Below, piece by piece: positions 39,513 to 49,113 of a DNA stretch of 64,000 nt; within the stretch, counting starts at the first letter, position 1; every line of letters begins with the position of its first letter. This DNA comes from Ustilago trichophora. Lineage: Eukaryota; Basidiomycota; Ustilaginomycetes; Ustilaginales; Ustilaginaceae. The position numbers and the translations under genes are program-made. The stretch spans positions 682,001-746,000 of the forward strand of contig OOIN01000004.1 of the NCBI GenBank assembly GCA_900323505.1, in the 5' to 3' direction. The notes under the pieces were generated by a model. The model was given only the letters and a program-made list of their open reading frames with translations, made no database searches and was not told the DNA's origin.

Positions 39513-39522
39513 TTAGGGTTAG
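39513..39522 (+). promoter_or_regulatory. Telobox-like TTAGGGTTAG
   Basis: One and two-thirds units of the fungal telomere repeat TTAGGG lie 322 bases upstream of the TRF4-type start and 546 bases upstream of the PRP5 start. Such boxes bind Myb-type factors in other fungi; binding here is inferred only. Confidence 0.35.
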
Positions 39523-39692
39523 CCACACACTCTTTCTCTGTCCTCGCACTGCTCTGCAAGCCCAAAAGAGGGTCCGCCCTATGAAAACGCAGTTTTGACT
39601 TTTTTTTTTTTTCTTCTTCCAAAGTGGAGCAAGAAAGAGGGAACAAAAAAATAAAAGAAAGACCGACGCATCATCGTCACGTCGCAGAGGGC

Positions 39693-39712
39693 GAGAGAGA
39701 GAGAGAGAGAGA
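39693..39712. repeat. GA microsatellite
   Basis: Ten GA units in the divergent promoter region. Confidence 0.9.
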
Positions 39713-40067
39713 AGTGTGTGAAGCGTAGCCTGGCAACTGAGCAGCGTTGGGTGTGGGGACTAAAAGTTACGCTCTTGATGCGACTGCCGAGTTCCGTTCC
39801 ATCTCACCATCCCATTTCTCCTGACGATAGTCCATCGGCATACCCCCATACCCTTCAACTCATCTGCTTTCACTTGCGCTTTGATAGGTGAGCGTAAACA
39901 AGCAGAGGCTGTCATCATTGCTGACGTTCTGATGGTCGACAGTACCACTCAGTCTCGCTGAACATCGTTTGCAAGCGCAAGGCGTGCGGCTTTCTTCTCC
40001 GCGCCAATCCGCACAATCAGTTGATTAGCAACGCAGAAAAGGAGTCACCCCACTTCAGTCTACCAAG

Positions 40068-43000
40068 ATGGCCGGCTACGATGATCGTCAAGACTGTCGT
40101 CGCTCCTCCTCTTCCTCTCATCATCGATCCCGCACCAGTAAGCATGATTCCTCGTCCTCGTACAGAAGCCATGGACACGAGCCAACCAGACGACGTTCTC
40201 GTTCTCCTTCCTCGTATCACCATTCCTCTTCGCGCAGCCATCGTGACCATCCAAACGATCCTTACTTGAATGGCGCCGACTATGACAGGCGACATGACCG
40301 TCCACGCGAACGTGAGTGGGACCGACGCAGCTACGATTCACGCTCTGGTGCTGGTCCTGGTGCTGTACCATCTCATAACGACAGGTATGCACATGACTCT
40401 GTGCAAAGGGGTGGCCGCAGGCGATGGGACGAGGGTGCACCAGCTCCTCCACCGCCTGGTCCACCCGCGTTCCCTCACCAAGAAGCCGCCAAAATGACTG
40501 CCCCCGATGTTCTTCCATCCAGACCTGAAGCTCCACCTGGCGCTGCCCCTGGTCCACCACCTGCATTTCCACCACCTGCGCCACGCCCCTCCCTGTCAGC
40601 TCCTGGACCTCCTCCGAGTGCCCCATTATCCGCTGAAGAGCAGGCAAAGCTCGCCAAGAAGGCACGTCTCGAAGCGTGGCGTAAGGATCAGGCTGCAAAG
40701 AAAGCGCTCGAAGAAGCTAAACTGCGTGCTCAGTCCATCGCCAGTGCTGTTGCACCTGCGTCTCAAAGAGCAGAAACCTCATCGTCCTCTTCAACTGGCA
40801 AAACTGCGCCTACTTCGATCAATGCCACGGGTCTTCGTACGCTCTCTCTGCGCACAGACCCCTCCAGATTCAATGCACAGAATCGATCGCGATCAATGAT
40901 GGAAGATGCATCCGAGCCAACCACCAGAAAGCACATTAACCGCTTTGACGATCTGCCTCCACTGGAGTCTGCTATTCATTCCTCAATCAAGAGCTCTTTC
41001 GAGGATGACGATGATGACGAAACACCACGACCTGGTGCCTCTTCGGGACCCGGAGGCTCCAACGTCGACATGGATGTGGACGAGGAGGAAGAAGACCCAT
41101 TGGACGCTTTCATGTCCACCGTCAAGAGCCAAGTGGCTCAGGTCAACGCAGACGATCGACGCAAGGCTGGAAACAATGGCGAGACGTCCTCGGGTAAATC
41201 CAAATCAAAAGCTGTGATCCTCGGTCAGGATGACAGTGATGGCGAAGTTGAAGACCAGGATCAAGAGTCCGATGATCTCGACCGAGTCGTTGCCACTGAA
41301 GACCTGCTTGCGCTTGCCGCCAAGAAAGTCAAGAAGAAGGAATTGCCAACTGTGGATCACGCCAGCGTCGACTACGAACCTTTCCGCAAAGTCTTCTACC
41401 ATCCCCCCGCCGAGATCCAAGACATGTCTGACGAGCTGGCCAATCAGATTCGCTTGGAGATGGACGCCATCACCGTCCGTGGCAAAGACTGTCCCAAGCC
41501 ACTCACCAAATGGTCGCACTGCGGTCTTCCTGCAAGCTGTTTGGACGTCATCAAGCGCCTCGGCTATGCTGCACCCACGCCCATTCAGAGTCAAGCCATT
41601 CCCGCCATCATGTCTGGTCGAGATATCATTGGTGTCGCCAAGACGGGCTCGGGTAAGACCATGGCCTTTCTCCTGCCAATGTTCCGTCACATCAAGGACC
41701 AACGCCCCGTCGAGGCTGCAGAAGGTCCCGTCGGCATCATCATGACTCCAACCCGCGAGCTCGCAGTGCAGATCTACCGCGAGATGAGACCCTTTACCAA
41801 AGCTCTTGGTCTCCGCGCAGCATGTGTCTACGGAGGAGCTCCCATCTCGGAGCAGATTGCCGAGATGAAGAAGACGGCCGACATCGTGGTGGCTACACCG
41901 GGACGTCTGATCGATCTTCTGACTGCCAACTCGGGCCGTGTCACCAACTTGCGTCGCGTCACCTACCTCGTGCTCGATGAGGCAGATCGCATGTTTGATA
42001 TGGGGTTCGAGCCGCAGGTCATGAAGATCGTCAACAACATCCGTCCCGATCGTCAGACGGTCTTGTTTTCCGCCACCTTTCCCAAGCAGATGGAGTCGCT
42101 GGCGCGCAAGGTGCTCAAAAACAAGCCGCTCGAGATCACAGTCGGTGGGCGCAGCGTTGTCGCAGCCGAAATCGAGCAGATCGTCGAGGTGCGGCCCGAG
42201 AACAGCAAGTTTCACCGTCTCCTCGAGATCCTTGGCGAACTGTACAACCGCGAGAAAGACGCGCGTACCCTCATCTTTGTCGATCGGCAAGAGGCGGCGG
42301 ATGATCTGCTCAAGGATCTCATTCGAAAGGGCTACGTCACCATGTCATTACACGGTGGCAAGGATCAGGTGGACCGCGATGAGACCATCTCTGACTTTAA
42401 AGCAGGCAATGTCCCCATCGTAACGGCAACTTCAGTCGCAGCACGAGGTCTCGATGTCAAGCAGCTCAAATTGGTCATCAACTACGACGTTCCCAATCAT
42501 ATGGAGGATTATGTGCACCGTGCAGGTCGAACAGGTCGCGCTGGACAGAAGGGAACCTGCATCACCTTTATCACGCCCGAACAGGATCGATACGCACGCG
42601 ACATTATCGCAGCGCTGAAAGCCAGCTCAGCGCACGTTCCACCAGAGCTCGAGTCGATGGCAGCGGCTTTCAAGGAGAAGCTTGCCGCCGGCAAAGCGAA
42701 AGCGGCCGGATCTGGCTTCGGAGGAAAAGGTCTGGACCGACTCGAGACGGACCGAGAGAAGGTGCTCAAGGCACAGAGGTCGGCGTACGGCGAAGCGGAC
42801 GAAGATGGCAAGGCAGCCAATGTAGGTGAATCCGGAGATGCTGCTGGCAAAACAAGCGCGCAGGCGGGAGCCGCCAGCTCGGAAGACCAACTGAGCAAGA
42901 TTCAGGGCATGAAGATTGAGATCATGCATGGTGCCGCTCCCGAATCGGTGCGCGAGAACAAGACCGTGTCGGCCAGCGATGAGGCTTCCGCCGCCGCCGC

Positions 43001-43535
43001 CAAGACCAAGGCGGACCAAGAGCAGGAGGCCAAAGAAGCTGCGCAGCTCAAGGCGCAAGAGGCAGCGCTGGAAGCCGCCAAAGCGCACGGCGCCGACACC
43101 ACCAAACTGGCAGCTGTACTCGAGAACATCCGAAAGCAGGCCAACGCACGCAAGGAGGCGGCCAAGAATTCCGAAACGGACAAGCACAAGGATCGCAAAG
43201 CTCGCGATCCCGACGCCACCGACTACCACGCCATTGTGCCGATCAACGACTTCCCGCAGCGTGCACGATGGAGAGTGACCAACAAAGAGACCATGAGTCA
43301 CCTGATCGAGTCGACGGGAGCCTCCATCACCAACAAGGGCGTCTTTTATAAAGAAGGAACTGAGCCGCAGCCGGGCGAGCCGCCCAAGTTGCAGTTGTTG
43401 ATCGAGTCGAATAACAAGTCGATGGTGGAGGATGCGGTGCGAGAGATTCAGCGTCTGTTGGTTGAGGCGACGCAGGCTGTGCTCGAGGCCGAGGCGCGTA
43501 ATACCGGTACTAGTGGTCGATACACTGTTGTTTGA
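40068..43535 (+). CDS. PRP5: Pre-mRNA splicing ATP-dependent RNA helicase Prp5 (DDX46 type)
   Basis: The 1155-residue DEAD-box helicase has an Arg/Ser/His-rich N-terminus, a Pro-rich stretch, and the Prp5-specific acidic EEEDPLDAFMSTV motif (DPLD, about residue 345). The family-typical VDYEPFRKVFYHPP precedes the helicase core. Core motifs are Q motif PTPIQSQAIPA, Walker A AKTGSGKT (about 525), PTRELAVQIY, TPGRLID, DEADRMFDMGFEPQV (about 637), SAT, and HRAGRTGRAGQKG. The C-terminal portion carries an Ala/Lys-rich helix and a KH-like fold (YHAIVPINDFPQRARW through IESTGASITNKG), as in DDX46. Prp5 remodels the U2 snRNP and proofreads the branch site. The frame starts at ATG 40068 and needs no intron. 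Confidence 0.96.
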   Translation: MAGYDDRQDCRRSSSSSHHRSRTSKHDSSSSYRSHGHEPTRRRSRSPSSYHHSSSRSHRDHPNDPYLNGADYDRRHDRPREREWDRRSYDSRSGAGPGAVPSHNDRYAHDSVQRGGRRRWDEGAPAPPPPGPPAFPHQEAAKMTAPDVLPSRPEAPPGAAPGPPPAFPPPAPRPSLSAPGPPPSAPLSAEEQAKLAKKARLEAWRKDQAAKKALEEAKLRAQSIASAVAPASQRAETSSSSSTGKTAPTSINATGLRTLSLRTDPSRFNAQNRSRSMMEDASEPTTRKHINRFDDLPPLESAIHSSIKSSFEDDDDDETPRPGASSGPGGSNVDMDVDEEEEDPLDAFMSTVKSQVAQVNADDRRKAGNNGETSSGKSKSKAVILGQDDSDGEVEDQDQESDDLDRVVATEDLLALAAKKVKKKELPTVDHASVDYEPFRKVFYHPPAEIQDMSDELANQIRLEMDAITVRGKDCPKPLTKWSHCGLPASCLDVIKRLGYAAPTPIQSQAIPAIMSGRDIIGVAKTGSGKTMAFLLPMFRHIKDQRPVEAAEGPVGIIMTPTRELAVQIYREMRPFTKALGLRAACVYGGAPISEQIAEMKKTADIVVATPGRLIDLLTANSGRVTNLRRVTYLVLDEADRMFDMGFEPQVMKIVNNIRPDRQTVLFSATFPKQMESLARKVLKNKPLEITVGGRSVVAAEIEQIVEVRPENSKFHRLLEILGELYNREKDARTLIFVDRQEAADDLLKDLIRKGYVTMSLHGGKDQVDRDETISDFKAGNVPIVTATSVAARGLDVKQLKLVINYDVPNHMEDYVHRAGRTGRAGQKGTCITFITPEQDRYARDIIAALKASSAHVPPELESMAAAFKEKLAAGKAKAAGSGFGGKGLDRLETDREKVLKAQRSAYGEADEDGKAANVGESGDAAGKTSAQAGAASSEDQLSKIQGMKIEIMHGAAPESVRENKTVSASDEASAAAAKTKADQEQEAKEAAQLKAQEAALEAAKAHGADTTKLAAVLENIRKQANARKEAAKNSETDKHKDRKARDPDATDYHAIVPINDFPQRARWRVTNKETMSHLIESTGASITNKGVFYKEGTEPQPGEPPKLQLLIESNNKSMVEDAVREIQRLLVEATQAVLEAEARNTGTSGRYTVV

Positions 43536-43743
43536 TTTGTCTTTGATCGGCTGCGATCATGATTCAAAGAGAACTCGAGAACCTTCAGAAGACGAAATGC
43601 TGGCTGATACTGTGGGGTGTGATCACGATGGGCTGTGCTGATCTTTATAATGTGCGAAGGATGCTATGATAGGTTGATTGGGTGAAGCGTGGTTACAAAT
43701 ACAGATGCTGTCACGATGCAAAGCGTGTAGAAAGAGGCGCAGA

Positions 43744-44817
43744 TCAGAGCGCACCCTCGAGGAAAGCCAAGAAGCGCTTAGCGATAGCATACTCTGTCGA
43801 GGGTGGTTCACCCCCACTTGGTCCATTCGCCTTTGTAGCCGACTTTGAAGCATGCGAAGTCAACGAGAACTGTACACCCTCTGATCTTGCCGCATTACCC
43901 AGTTCGTTGATCTGTGCCGAACCTGAGCTGTGCATTCTCACAAACTGTCGCCTGATCCTCTGCAGTGATGCCAGGGTTGCCGGCTTATCTCCTGGCGGGG
44001 TGAAAGAGAGACGCGTTGGGCCGATGAAGCTCGAATGGTGGATGGGTAGCTCCACACCTGGCTGGAGACCTAACGAGGACTGGTGCTGGAGGATACACGA
44101 GACGACAGTTTGAGTCGATGACTCAAGAACGGAGAGATAGTTGGCAGTAGTAGATCGAACGGGGGCAACGACTTCGGGTGCCTTGTTGATCGAACCTTGG
44201 GTGGCTGCACTCCAAATATCATCGTAAGGGATGGGTTCGATGGTGATTCGACTTTCTTGTACTGTTTCAGAATCTTGCTGAGAATCTGGTGTGGTGGGGG
44301 AGAGGATGGTGGGTACGATGATAAGAGGGGAATCCCATCGTGTCATAGCATTGGGTTCTTCAAAGCGCATGAGGAGACTATCGATTGTCTCATCGTCGTA
44401 GCTCGCCTCGGTTCCCTGTTCTGAGCGCCGTTTGCTGTTCCAATACTTGCACACCTGGGGTGGAGCATGGACGTGGACGGAAAGACAGCGGACTCCTACT
44501 TCGCGAGCAGCACACCAAAGCTGATATCGAAAACCTTTGATGTTGAGTCCCGCGCCTCCGTCTGCGATGGTGATGGTGTCTTTGCCTAGCGCTCGTGTAA
44601 CAGCGGAGAGATAGGATGCTCGCGCAGGCTTCTCGGTTCGTTGGGAGGAGTAGGCCGATCGTGCCACGTGCACGTCGCGGTCGGAAACAATGACCACTCG
44701 GTTGGGGAGGGTGGAAGGTCCAGCTTGCTTGATTCGTCGTTCGAGATCTTGCTTGATCAGCGCTGATCGGGTGGAGCGGCCCGAACTGGCCAAACCAGAG
44801 ACGATGATCAGAGCCAT
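43744..44817 (-). CDS. KTI12: Kti12-type Elongator-associated protein with altered ATPase motifs
   Basis: The 357-residue protein matches Kti12, the PSTK-related partner of Elongator needed for wobble-uridine modification of tRNA. Family marks are the N-terminal P-loop, NIKGFRYQLWCAAREVGVR, a YWNSKRRS segment, MRFEEPNAMTRWDSPLIIVP, and the C-terminal ATLASLQRIRRQFVRMH, which corresponds to the tRNA-binding domain. Two departures stand out. The P-loop reads GLASSGRSTRS, so the Walker A lysine is Arg at residue 14 (codon 44776-44778). The usual D-S-L-N before YIKGFRYQL is replaced by DGGAGLNIKGF. ATG 44817 was chosen; upstream in-frame codons lack an ATG. It diverges from SDH1. Confidence 0.88.
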   Translation of the reverse strand: MALIIVSGLASSGRSTRSALIKQDLERRIKQAGPSTLPNRVVIVSDRDVHVARSAYSSQRTEKPARASYLSAVTRALGKDTITIADGGAGLNIKGFRYQLWCAAREVGVRCLSVHVHAPPQVCKYWNSKRRSEQGTEASYDDETIDSLLMRFEEPNAMTRWDSPLIIVPTILSPTTPDSQQDSETVQESRITIEPIPYDDIWSAATQGSINKAPEVVAPVRSTTANYLSVLESSTQTVVSCILQHQSSLGLQPGVELPIHHSSFIGPTRLSFTPPGDKPATLASLQRIRRQFVRMHSSGSAQINELGNAARSEGVQFSLTSHASKSATKANGPSGGEPPSTEYAIAKRFLAFLEGAL

Positions 44818-45772
44818 GCCTATTAATCTTGGACAAGTCAATGAGAGAGGAGTCGAAAGCCAGAGAAAGGGTGCCAGATTGACGACATCTTTCTTCTTGC
44901 AGCTTCACACACCTCGACCTGGACCCTGAGAATCGGTCAGCGTTACATCAGCTTCAATAGGTAGTCTAACATTGTCGACACATCGGTTCAATTCGGACTA
45001 CAAACCTTCCAAGCAACACGGAAATGAACGGGATTCTGTAGTCGGGCCTCATTTGGCGCGCTTACCAAAGCGATTCGGCATGGGTGCGCGTCAAGGCCTT
45101 TTGTCTTTATATTTCCAATTAGTGTACCTGCTGTGCCTGTGGACTACTTTCTTCCGCGCGGCCAGCAAGCAGGCTCGCTTTGAAGCTGAGGCTGATTACA
45201 GTCTGTCCAATACAAATTGCTCTTACTTTTCTTGCTTCTTCGCTTTCGGAATTCAAGGAGAGAGCGATTTTTGAAATTGAAATCCAAGAGGCGCAAAGAG
45301 GGGAAGGATCAAGTGCAGCTTACACAAGGAGAGCCAAGGTGTACACGAATCAACGCAATCGTATTGGTTAAGCCGACTTGTACAGTACAGTACAGTACTG
45401 TACAGTACACACTTGCCATTTTCAAGGAAAGCAGACTCAGACTCTGGCCCGGACGTGCAATCCGTGGGTCGCCGCCGTATGGTCTTGTACACACAGAGCA
45501 AGTTGTTTGCCCCGCAAGCTTCAAAGCGGTTCTGGCCGCGAAAGTTACCTCATCGCCCTTTTGCCCAATTGTGGCAGCCAGACTTGTGAGACGCCCATGC
45601 CATGTCCCCAACGTGTGCTCCTCAATACTCATTTATTCACCATCACGATTCCATACTACCACCATTCCTCCCCTTCCCTACCCGCGCCCGATCCTCCAAA
45701 AAGCACACTCCTGTTTAGTAGTGTCAGAACTATTCTTGGGAGCGCATTCAACACCAAATCACATACATCACC
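44818..45772. promoter_or_regulatory. Divergent intergenic region (KTI12 / SDH1)
   Basis: About 950 bases with both promoters. It holds a dense GTACAGTAC/GTACTGTAC palindrome array at 45380-45409, 364 bases upstream of the SDH1 start. No gene is supported. Confidence 0.5.
45380..45409. repeat. CTGTACAG palindrome array, copy 2
   Basis: Overlapping GTACAGTAC units meet their reverse complement, so that TACTGTACAGTA (45396-45407) and GTACAGTACTGTAC are both exact palindromes. The same 12-mer occurs at 3007-3018, and near-identical copies at 59402-59428. Confidence 0.75.
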
Positions 45773-47734
45773 ATGATCTTTGGAAGGTCGCTTTCGCGCG
45801 CCGTTGCGCGTGCGCCTTCGACCAGCTTGGTCGCCCCTTCTCAGCGTCTTGCCGGCTTCCACTCGACCGCCAAGGCTTCCCGCATCATCGCTTCGCAGCC
45901 CCTCCGTGCAAAGGAGGCCTCCACTCCCCTCGACGCCGCCAAGGGCTACCCCGTCATTGACCACGAGTACGATGCCATCGTTGTCGGCGCCGGTGGTTCC
46001 GGTCTCCGTGCCGCTTTCGGTCTCGCCGAGGCCGGACTCAACACCGCCTGTATCACCAAGCTCTTCCCAACTCGTTCCCACACCGTCGCCGCCCAGGGTG
46101 GTATCAACGCCGCTCTCGGAAACATGACCGAGGACGACTGGCGATGGCACATGTACGACACCGTCAAGGGCTCCGACTGGCTCGGTGACCAGGACGCTAT
46201 CCACTACATGTGTCGTGAGGCTCCTCGCACCGTCATCGAGCTCGAACACTTCGGTCTTCCCTTCTCCCGAACCAAGGACGGCAAGATCTACCAGCGTGCT
46301 TTCGGTGGTCAGTCGCTCAACTATGGTAAGGGTGGTCAGGCCTACCGATGTGCCGCCGCCGCCGACCGTACCGGACACGCCATGCTTCACACCCTTTACG
46401 GCCAGTCGCTCCGCCACAACACCAACTTCTTCATCGAGTACTTTGCCCTCGACCTTATCATGGAGGATGGCGAGTGTGTCGGTGTCACCGCTCTCAACAT
46501 GGAGGACGGTACCATCCACCGATTCCGCGCCCACAAGACCGTCCTCGCCACAGGTGGATACGGTCGTGCCTACTTCTCGGCCACCTCGGCCCACACCTGC
46601 ACTGGTGACGGTATGGCCATGGTCTCCCGTGCCGGTCTCCCTCTCCAGGATCTCGAGTTCGTTCAGTTCCATCCCACCGGTATCTACGGTGCCGGTTGCT
46701 TGATCACCGAGGGTTCGCGTGGTGAGGGTGGATACCTCCTCAACTCGGAAGGTGAGCGATTCATGGAGCGATACGCACCCACCGCCAAGGATCTTGCCTC
46801 GCGTGACGTCGTCTCGCGATCCATGACCATCGAGATCCGTGAGGGCCGTGGTGTCGGTCCTGAGAAGGACCACATCTACCTGCAGCTCTCGCACTTGCCC
46901 CCCGAGGTTCTCCATGAACGTCTCCCCGGTATCTCGGAGACCGCTGCCATTTTCGCCGGTGTCGATGTCACCAAGGAACCCATCCCCGTTCTTCCCACCG
47001 TTCACTACAACATGGGTGGTATTCCCACCAAGTACACCGGAGAGGTGATCACCAAGGGCCCCAACGGCGAGGACAAGATTGTTCCCGGTCTCTACGCTGC
47101 CGGTGAGACCGCCTGTGTCTCGGTCCACGGTGCCAACCGTCTCGGCGCCAACTCGCTCCTCGACATTGTCGTCTTCGGTCGCGCCTGCGCCAACCACATC
47201 AAGGAGAACCTTTCGCCAGGCAAGCCCCACAAGGAGCTCAAGGGAGACGCCGGCGCCAAGTCGATCAACGATCTCGACTGGGTTCGCAACGCCAACGGTT
47301 CCAAGACCACCGCCGAGATCCGCAACGACATGCAGCGCGTCATGCAGTCCGACGCCGCCGTCTTCCGTACCCAAAAGACCCTTGATGAGGGTGTCCAGAA
47401 GATCGACAAGGTGTACGAGAGCTTCCCCGACGTTTCGATCCAGGATCGCAGCATGATTTGGAACTCGGACTTGGTCGAGACTCTCGAGTTGAAGAACTTG
47501 TTGACCTGTGCAGCCCAGACCATGCACTCTGCCGCTGCCCGTAAGGAATCTCGTGGAGCACATGCGCGCGAAGATTATCCCGAGCGCCTCGATGATGAAT
47601 GGCAAAAGCACACTCTTTCGTGGCAGCACGAGAGTACTGGCGACAAGGTCAAGTTGGACTACCGTGGTGTCATCAACACCACGCTCGACGAAGCCGAGTG
47701 CAAGCCCGTCCCGCCTTTCAAGCGCCAATACTAA
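45773..47734 (+). CDS. SDH1: Succinate dehydrogenase flavoprotein subunit, mitochondrial
   Basis: The 653-residue protein is the FAD subunit of complex II, oxidising succinate to fumarate at the matrix face of the inner membrane. It has an Arg/Ser/Ala-rich targeting peptide of about 45 residues, the dinucleotide fold [20 protein letters not shown], and the covalent FAD site [15 protein letters not shown] with the flavinylated His at about residue 103. The active-site region [13 protein letters not shown] leads into [14 protein letters not shown]. Further blocks are [32 protein letters not shown], and the C-terminal [20 protein letters not shown]. Codon choice is strongly biased to C-ending codons compared with neighbours, which suggests high expression and also produces a long spurious antisense frame. 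It is a single exon. Confidence 0.98.
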   Translation: MIFGRSLSRAVARAPSTSLVAPSQRLAGFHSTAKASRIIASQPLRAKEASTPLDAAKGYPVIDHEYDAIVVGAGGSGLRAAFGLAEAGLNTACITKLFPTRSHTVAAQGGINAALGNMTEDDWRWHMYDTVKGSDWLGDQDAIHYMCREAPRTVIELEHFGLPFSRTKDGKIYQRAFGGQSLNYGKGGQAYRCAAAADRTGHAMLHTLYGQSLRHNTNFFIEYFALDLIMEDGECVGVTALNMEDGTIHRFRAHKTVLATGGYGRAYFSATSAHTCTGDGMAMVSRAGLPLQDLEFVQFHPTGIYGAGCLITEGSRGEGGYLLNSEGERFMERYAPTAKDLASRDVVSRSMTIEIREGRGVGPEKDHIYLQLSHLPPEVLHERLPGISETAAIFAGVDVTKEPIPVLPTVHYNMGGIPTKYTGEVITKGPNGEDKIVPGLYAAGETACVSVHGANRLGANSLLDIVVFGRACANHIKENLSPGKPHKELKGDAGAKSINDLDWVRNANGSKTTAEIRNDMQRVMQSDAAVFRTQKTLDEGVQKIDKVYESFPDVSIQDRSMIWNSDLVETLELKNLLTCAAQTMHSAAARKESRGAHAREDYPERLDDEWQKHTLSWQHESTGDKVKLDYRGVINTTLDEAECKPVPPFKRQY

Positions 47735-49113
47735 GCTAGTCGCCCTTTTCTGTAACTCTTGTCGCATTCAATCGAAATTTTTGACCCGAACCATGCTTGT
47801 AATCTACGTCTGTGCTTTGTGTGATGACGACGACGACGACGACGAGTAGTTGACGGAGAGAGGGAGCAATTTTTTCTATCTTTAATAAATTTTTAAATTG
47901 CGACACGACATTCGGGAGATCGACATCTCGCATCACGCACCATCCATTGTTGCTCAAGCCACATCACACAGCCTCGCACAGAATCTATGCCCGCCGTTAG
48001 TATGATATGTCACAAGGGCTGTTCTTAAGGTAAGAATGATTTCGAGTATGAGGTCTGGTGAGAAAGGGTTCTGTCAAGGCGTGTTTTCAGGTTGATTGCC
48101 TGCACAAAAGGCTCACGAAGAAAGGAATAAAGTAGGTTTTTTTTTTTTTGGAGAGCTGTAGCGCTGTCACTTGCTACTCTATCGATCTGTTACCAATCTG
48201 TGCTGGATAAGGCTTGCTCGAGGATTTGGATGCTGAGAGTTGTACGATTGCAACTCTCAACTCTCACGAATTATAAAGTAGATCACCAAGCGCTAGCCTG
48301 CTACTTGGGTGTCTGCAAAGAATGCGATTCTTTTGAGCATTTCAGACAAATATCACCTTCAAAGCGGTACCTCTCATGGAATTTCGAGACTAGAGAGGCC
48401 ATTCAAGAGGTGGCCGTTTCTCCTTTGACCGAGTGTCAACAGGTATCGATGTCGCGTTGTCACGACGGATGTGACGCCAGTTGGTAATTCTCTATACCCA
48501 TAACGCCGTGAAGCGGCATTTAGTCTCGTAGAGATCTGCCATAGGATCATCTTTGCTCTTCATTCGCCAGGTTACGGAATGAAAAAGCTACTAGAATCCT
48601 CATCAGGGCGCAACGTCAGCAACATGTTTACCGTATCTTATGTATGAACGATGTGGCCAGCGGCTTCCATTGTCTGCGTTGACCATCACAAAGGCTCTTC
48701 GGTCTCGATCAATGTGAAACCTCGAATAGGGATGTTGAGAGACGATGTGCAGATCGAGACCATCTGTCCGCCCATTGCTGGAGCACAAGATGAGGAGGAT
48801 CTGTCAAGTAATGCTATTCCAACAGCTCCAGATTGTTTGGACATACGATGTAACATGTTCCGTGATATTTCTCTGCGGAATTGGAAGATTCGCTGCTGCG
48901 AGGGCGGGAAAGCGGGATGGCGTGTGCACGGCAGCTGTGACGTGTTGGTCTCTGCGTCGATTCAAGCGTCGAGTGTTGGAATCCGTCGGATCCACGTCGA
49001 CACCAATTTCAAGCTATCTCTAGCATCTTTCTGTCTCATCATCATCATCATCAACAAGATCATCATTGTCGATTCCTCTGCGCCTATTCATAGCCGCACC
49101 ACAGAGGGCAAAG
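47735..49113 (+). promoter_or_regulatory. Intergenic region and leader upstream of the GBF1-type gene
   Basis: It contains six GAC repeats (47826-47843), a 13-base T-run (48137-48149) and a 186-codon ATG frame (48651-49211) that overlaps the CDS start in another phase. I see no protein signature in that frame and treat it as leader sequence. Confidence 0.4.

Larger units (their letters stand above)
39201..40067. promoter_or_regulatory. Divergent intergenic region (TRF4-type / PRP5)
   Basis: It contains a telomere-like TTAGGGTTAG (39513-39522), a 13-base T-run (39600-39612) and a GA microsatellite (39693-39712). These are plausible nucleosome-depleting or factor-binding elements of a shared promoter. 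No gene is seen. Confidence 0.5.

Noticed and set aside
41205..42290. 361-codon minus-strand frame opposite PRP5
   Set aside because: Antisense shadow of the helicase core; the plus-strand motifs are unambiguous.
44757..44819. Frameshift or sequencing error explaining the Kti12 P-loop change
   Set aside because: The frame is continuous on both sides and the Arg codon is a clean CGC, so a shift is not indicated; a base error remains testable.
45656..47767. 703-codon minus-strand open frame opposite SDH1
   Set aside because: It is the mirror of a strongly codon-biased gene, is Gly/Val/Thr-rich without any domain, and starts and ends beyond the SDH1 limits only by chance.
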